This document shows, piece by piece, positions 41,661-44,763 of a stretch of DNA of 44,763 bases. Position 1 is the first letter of the stretch. The number at the start of each line of letters is the position of its first letter. The stretch comes from an uncultured Lachnospiraceae bacterium. Lineage in GTDB: Bacteria; Bacillota; Clostridia; Lachnospirales; Lachnospiraceae. The position numbers and the translations under genes were made by a program. Location: the NCBI GenBank assembly GCA_910583835.1, contig CAJTYM010000037.1, positions 1 to 44,763 on the forward strand. Direction: 5' to 3'. Below the pieces are notes generated by a model. The model saw only the letters and a program-made list of their open reading frames with translations, had not been told where the DNA came from and searched no databases.

Positions 41661-42419
41661 TCATTTCAACCTTCTATATTCTTCCTCGCAAACAGGTTCG
41701 CACCACTCATTTGCTGTTTCCTCTCCGGGAATCTCAATAGCCAGATGGGAAAACCATGAATCAGGGGCAGCGCCATGCCAGTGCTTAACTCCTGCAGGAA
41801 TGTTAATGACACTACCCGGCGTCATCTCTACCGCATCTTTTCCCCATTCCTGATAATACCCCCTGCCGCCAACACAAATTAACGTCTGACCTCCGCCGCT
41901 TTCTGCCTTATGGATATGCCAGTTGTTACGGCATCCCGGCTCAAACGTCACATTATAAATTGGGACCTGTTCTGTGGATATGGGGGCAAGAAAACTCTGC
42001 CCCACAAAATAATCAGCAAAGGCATCATTGCTTTCACCAATCGGGAAAAAGATACTGTCCTGGTATTTCTCTTTTTCCGTCACTGCTGCCGCATCTTCCT
42101 TCCACACATCCTTAGCCAGACGGAACACTGCCCAGCCCTTCGGCCATCCCACATACATGGTCGCATGGGTAATGATTGCCGCAATTTCTTCCCTGCTCAC
42201 TCCATGGTTTTTGGCATTTTCCAGATGATAAGTAAGAGATGAATCCGTAATTCCGGAAGCCATCAGTGACACCACCGTAATGATGCATCTTGTCTTCACA
42301 GAAATTGCCTCCTCGTTCCATACCTCCCCAAACAGCACATCATCGTTCAGATGCGCAAACATCGGGGCAAATTCCCCAAGGCTTTCCCTTCCTGCCGTCT
42401 GTACAATTTTTTCGCTCAT
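41661..42419 (-). CDS. Carboxymuconolactone decarboxylase-like/cupin fusion
   Basis: About 252 residues from the ATG at 42419 (after GGAGGAATATAAA). The first half is a CMD/AhpD-like helical domain (TRCIITVVSLMASGITDSSL, HLENAKNHGVSREEIAAIIT). The usual C-x-x-C of AhpD is not present, so peroxidase activity by that route is unlikely. The second half is a cupin with the metal motif HIHKAESGGGQ and IPAGVKHWHGA. Such fusions are found beside TetR regulators and redox genes. The substrate is unknown. It is the second gene after TetR, 25 nt apart. Confidence 0.85.
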   Translation of the reverse strand: MSEKIVQTAGRESLGEFAPMFAHLNDDVLFGEVWNEEAISVKTRCIITVVSLMASGITDSSLTYHLENAKNHGVSREEIAAIITHATMYVGWPKGWAVFRLAKDVWKEDAAAVTEKEKYQDSIFFPIGESNDAFADYFVGQSFLAPISTEQVPIYNVTFEPGCRNNWHIHKAESGGGQTLICVGGRGYYQEWGKDAVEMTPGSVINIPAGVKHWHGAAPDSWFSHLAIEIPGEETANEWCEPVCEEEYRRLK

Positions 42420-42444
42420 TTTATATTCCTCCATTTCTTATTAT

Positions 42445-43128
42445 TTACACTGGTTTCCCATAGACCATACGTGCTGTTTCGTTGCCTCCTCCAGCTTTTT
42501 CAAAGCTCTTATCCAACAATTTTTTTGCACAGGTATAGGCAATCTGGTAAATTGACAGATACACATAACCCACATCCGCCTTCTCCATCGCCTCCCTCTG
42601 CTTTTCCGTTACTCCGGTATATGGATAAATACCGTATACAAATGGGAAAAAGGAATAAATAAAATCCTGTCTTTCCTGATCTGACATATCCGTACAAAAC
42701 TTCTTCAGCAGGCGGTCCACTGCTTTTATGGAGTTCCCATATGCCACCTTAAACTCCACCAGCCGTTCCAGCCTGCTGTTCTTCTCCATATCATAATGAT
42801 TCATACTCATCAGTTTTAAAAGAAGCTGCCTGTTTTCCAAAGAAACAGCAAGCGTTTTTGCAATCTCGTCTCTCTCCATACTCTCATGGTTCTGGGCGGC
42901 ATCATTCAATTCTTCTACCCACCGTTCATACTCTTTCTGCAGAAGAGCCATAAAAATTTCCTCTTTTGTCTCAAAATAATTGTAAATAGACGTGCGGGTG
43001 AAAGAAGTTTCTTTTGCAATGTCCTGTATCGTAATATCCTTAAATCCTTTCGTCTGATACAATAGTTCACAGGCGGCAATAATTTCTTCTTTTCTTGCGT
43101 TTGTAAGTTCAATTGATCCTTTGGGCAT
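42445..43128 (-). CDS. TetR/AcrR-family regulator of the CMD/cupin gene
   Basis: About 227 residues from the ATG at 43128, which follows GAAGGGAAGATA. The DNA-binding region is near 10-55 (ARKEEIIAACELLYQTKGF, TIQDIAKETSFTRTSIYNYF), and the long helical C-terminal domain should bind an effector. Two TGACAT-type palindromes cover its promoter, so it should repress itself and the CMD/cupin gene downstream. The inducer is not visible. Confidence 0.88.
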   Translation of the reverse strand: MPKGSIELTNARKEEIIAACELLYQTKGFKDITIQDIAKETSFTRTSIYNYFETKEEIFMALLQKEYERWVEELNDAAQNHESMERDEIAKTLAVSLENRQLLLKLMSMNHYDMEKNSRLERLVEFKVAYGNSIKAVDRLLKKFCTDMSDQERQDFIYSFFPFVYGIYPYTGVTEKQREAMEKADVGYVYLSIYQIAYTCAKKLLDKSFEKAGGGNETARMVYGKPV

Positions 43129-43251
43129 TATCTTCCCTTCTTTCTTAATTCGTTTATAAATTCTGTTTTTACCTCTCCAACAGTTCTCCTGTAAAGTTTT
43201 CTTTATGTCTTGAAACATTCTCCAAACACTTTCAATTTTTCGCTATTGTTT

Positions 43252-43301
43252 TGACATTGTGTCAATATAATCATAATACGCTCATCCTGACATTATGTCA
43301 A
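43252..43301 (-). promoter_or_regulatory. Promoter with two palindromic TetR-type operators
   Basis: TTGACA (43296-43301), 17 nt and TATTAT (43273-43278) form the promoter. TGACAT-T-ATGTCA (43288-43300) overlaps the -35 box, and TGACATTGTGTCA (43252-43264) lies just downstream of the -10 box. The sites are 36 bp apart centre to centre. Confidence 0.75.
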
Positions 43302-43598
43302 CATCTTTTTTATGAAAAATATGGGTACGGTATCAGATGTATTGTCCTTTCTGTTAAAAATGGACGAACAATTAGATATGAACTTTGAAGCAGAAAAGAA
43401 CGAGAAAGGAAGTACAAAATCTGTGGGTAACATATTTTTAAATAAACCTGAAATAAGAAATAAAAATGCTATTGCGGCCATTCCAACTCCCATTGTTCTA
43501 CATTTGATATATCCTCTAACTTCTTTCCTAACAAATGATTTCCTCCATTCTCACCGATAAATTTGGAAGTTTTCAAACCATGTAATCTATTTTTTCCA
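43302..43598. other. Gap between the TetR and PNPOx-like operons
   Basis: About 300 nt without a convincing gene. A minus-strand frame of 66 codons (43293-43493) has one hydrophobic stretch (MAAIAFLFLISGLF), which might be a remnant of a small membrane protein. It lacks a binding site, and the plus-strand frame over the same bases is equally open. I do not support either as a gene. Confidence 0.4.
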
Positions 43599-44027
43599 TT
43601 ACTCTAAATCCTTCATGTCAAAACTTTCTGTTTGCAAATCACAATAATGCCTGCCTTTTATTGCTGTAAATTTCAGTACACAATAGTCTGGGTCAGTTAC
43701 ACCCTGCTTATAATACATGGTATCTCCTGTACACCATATTTCCTGCTTTATACCATCATCTTGCAGAACTTCCATTGTCCCTGTCAGCATAATGCCCTCA
43801 TACTTAAAACGCCCTCTATTATAAACATAGATACTCGCTTTGGGGTTCTTCATAAACTGTTGTGAACGCATGGAAGATGTATTAGTGGAAAAATAAAAAC
43901 AATTCCCCTCTATCTTGCGCGGTGTAAACATTGCTTTTATATTTGGAAATCCATCTTCATCTACAGAACCAACAAAAGCTGTTTTTTGTTTTTGAATAAA
44001 TCTGATGATACTTTCTCTTGTTTTCAT
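43599..44027 (-). CDS. Pyridoxamine 5'-phosphate oxidase-fold protein
   Basis: A 142-residue split-barrel flavoprotein. FVGSVDEDGFPNIKAMF, FYFSTNTSSMRSQQFMKNPK and IYVYNRGRFKYEGIMLTG are typical of the small PNPOx-like group (general stress protein 26-like). It should bind FMN or a related cofactor; true PNPOx activity is unlikely at this length. The start follows GAGGATAATAA. It lies 22 nt after the MarR gene and is probably co-transcribed with it. Confidence 0.87.
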   Translation of the reverse strand: MKTRESIIRFIQKQKTAFVGSVDEDGFPNIKAMFTPRKIEGNCFYFSTNTSSMRSQQFMKNPKASIYVYNRGRFKYEGIMLTGTMEVLQDDGIKQEIWCTGDTMYYKQGVTDPDYCVLKFTAIKGRHYCDLQTESFDMKDLE

Positions 44028-44049
44028 TTATTATCCTCCTCGTTTTAAA

Positions 44050-44490
44050 TTACTTGTTTTTATGCAGATTTTCTATCAAAGTTTCCAGTATTCGGGCAAG
44101 ATAATGTTCAAATTGATTTCTCTCCTCTTCCGAAAAACCTTTATAAAACAACATGTTCATTTGCTGAGATACAAGTTCATATTTTGCTTGTAATGATTTT
44201 GCATACTCCGTAAGCGATACAATGGTCTGGCGGCGATTCTTAGGATTGATATTCCTTTCCACAATTCCCTTATTAACCATACCATTTATTACAACGGATA
44301 CTGTGTTTTTAGCAAGGGAGGTTTTTTCACTTATTTCGCTGATTGTAAGATTATCTGTTTTCCACAAAATAAATAAGATTCTTCCCTGCCCGCCACTTAT
44401 TTTAATTCCATTTTCAAGTAATAGCCTTTCAAAAATCCTATCTTGAAGCTGTTTTATCTGCGTGATATAAAATCCGCCCTTTGTTTCCAA
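44050..44490 (-). CDS. MarR-family regulator
   Basis: A 146-residue winged-helix regulator. GGQGRILFILWKTDNLTISEISEKTSLAKNT (read in two parts: GGQGRILFILWKTD, then LTISEISEKTSLAKNTVS) is the recognition region, and NPKNRRQTIVSLT is the wing with its conserved D/N-R-R. The start is TTG, which follows GAGGTGG; MET as first residue is assumed. It probably represses itself and the PNPOx-like gene through the TAGAACAATTCTA palindrome upstream. Confidence 0.88.
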   Translation of the reverse strand: METKGGFYITQIKQLQDRIFERLLLENGIKISGGQGRILFILWKTDNLTISEISEKTSLAKNTVSVVINGMVNKGIVERNINPKNRRQTIVSLTEYAKSLQAKYELVSQQMNMLFYKGFSEEERNQFEHYLARILETLIENLHKNK

Positions 44491-44510
44491 TCCACCACCT
44501 CTATTCCTAT

Positions 44511-44530
44511 TAGAACAATTCTATTTAGAA
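44511..44530 (-). promoter_or_regulatory. MarR-type operator
   Basis: TAGAA-CAA-TTCTA (44511-44523) is a perfect palindrome and overlaps a second one, TTCTA-TT-TAGAA (44519-44530). Upstream on the minus strand are promoter-like boxes (TTGGAC, 17 nt, AAATAT; or TTGCTT, 17 nt, TAAACT), so the palindromes fall at the likely start of transcription. Confidence 0.6.
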
Positions 44531-44653
44531 CATATTTAAGTTTACCATAACTTCGTCCAAAAAGCAACTTGAAATATTACAACACTACAGCAAAATACAG
44601 AAATGCCGCCATTTTATGGATAAAGAATTTCCCTCCCCACAATTTCTCCAATC

Positions 44654-44763
44654 TCACGAACAAAAAGAAGACTGGAAAGCCCTGATTCCCTCCTCATCAC
44701 GCTGCAATCGACAAACCATGATGTATTCTTCTTCATTTTCGTCAATGACTTCAAAACCTGCTT
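44654..44763 (-). CDS. C-terminal end of a gene running off the window
   Basis: 35 codons before a TGA at 44654-44656. The text AGFEVIDENEEEYIMVCRLQ resembles the last strands of a GNAT acetyltransferase (GF-x-x-x...EEYIMV), but too little is present to be sure. The remainder of the gene lies beyond the right edge. The 163 nt from here to the MarR gene hold its promoter region. Confidence 0.4.
   Translation of the reverse strand, partial: AGFEVIDENEEEYIMVCRLQRDEEGIRAFQSSFCS

Noticed and set aside
43293..43493. Small hydrophobic protein on the minus strand
   Set aside because: No ribosome binding site, an equally open frame on the other strand, and overlap with the operator region of the TetR gene.

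Overview
The window looks like a chromosomal segment of a gut-type Clostridia/Lachnospiraceae bacterium. This rests on strong AGGAGG-type ribosome binding sites, moderate GC with AT-rich accessory blocks, several AgrC/AgrA-like (GHKL and LytTR) signalling genes, a YdjG/YdjH/YdjI-like stress module, and family matches typical of Firmicutes. No rRNA, tRNA, CRISPR array or intact transposase was seen. All family names come from reading motifs; no database search was run.

Layout. 1-3.5 kb: start of a secreted protein, then (minus strand) a CPA1 sodium/proton antiporter with a small Dabb protein, and a MATE exporter with its own promoter and a hairpin-rich leader. 3.8-9.2 kb (plus strand): the most striking locus. 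A 75-residue Cys-rich peptide is followed by three consecutive radical SAM/SPASM enzymes and a frameshifted helix-turn-helix regulator, which reads as a ribosomally made, thioether-type modified peptide (RiPP) cluster. 9.2-15.9 kb (minus): a two-component system (OmpR-type regulator and kinase), an FtsX-type ABC transporter and a GHKL kinase, plausibly peptide sensing, export or immunity for the neighbouring cluster.

15.9-17.4 kb (minus): an unrecognised three-gene unit (56-aa peptide, 212-aa protein, 111-aa coiled-coil protein) with a near-consensus promoter and a long structured leader. The peptide and the last protein end in the same acidic tail. 17.5-18.2 kb: a LytTR regulator with a putative direct-repeat operator. 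18.35-21.5 kb (plus): a near-consensus promoter, a cloverleaf-like 129-nt element, a solitary AlwI-family restriction endonuclease and a Uma2-family nuclease, with no methyltransferase in view.

21.6-28.0 kb (minus): acetyltransferase, SPL-like radical SAM protein coupled to a ClbS/DfsB-like protein, then a lipoprotein-SPFH-TM2-zinc ribbon-TPM envelope-stress module. 28.2-35.4 kb: an AgrA/AgrC-like pair, a surface-anchored repeat protein, and a second sensor pair whose regulator is an unusual LytTR-REC-winged-helix fusion. 35.4-38.7 kb: a 1123-aa HD/Hsp90-like ATPase of a type linked to conflict systems.

39-44.8 kb: an AT-rich accessory stretch with gene remnants (serine hydrolase, KTR-like Cys-rich protein), two flavodoxin-like genes, two TetR and one MarR regulator, each with recognisable palindromes near its promoter, a CMD/cupin protein and a pyridoxamine-oxidase-like protein. 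The window ends inside another gene.
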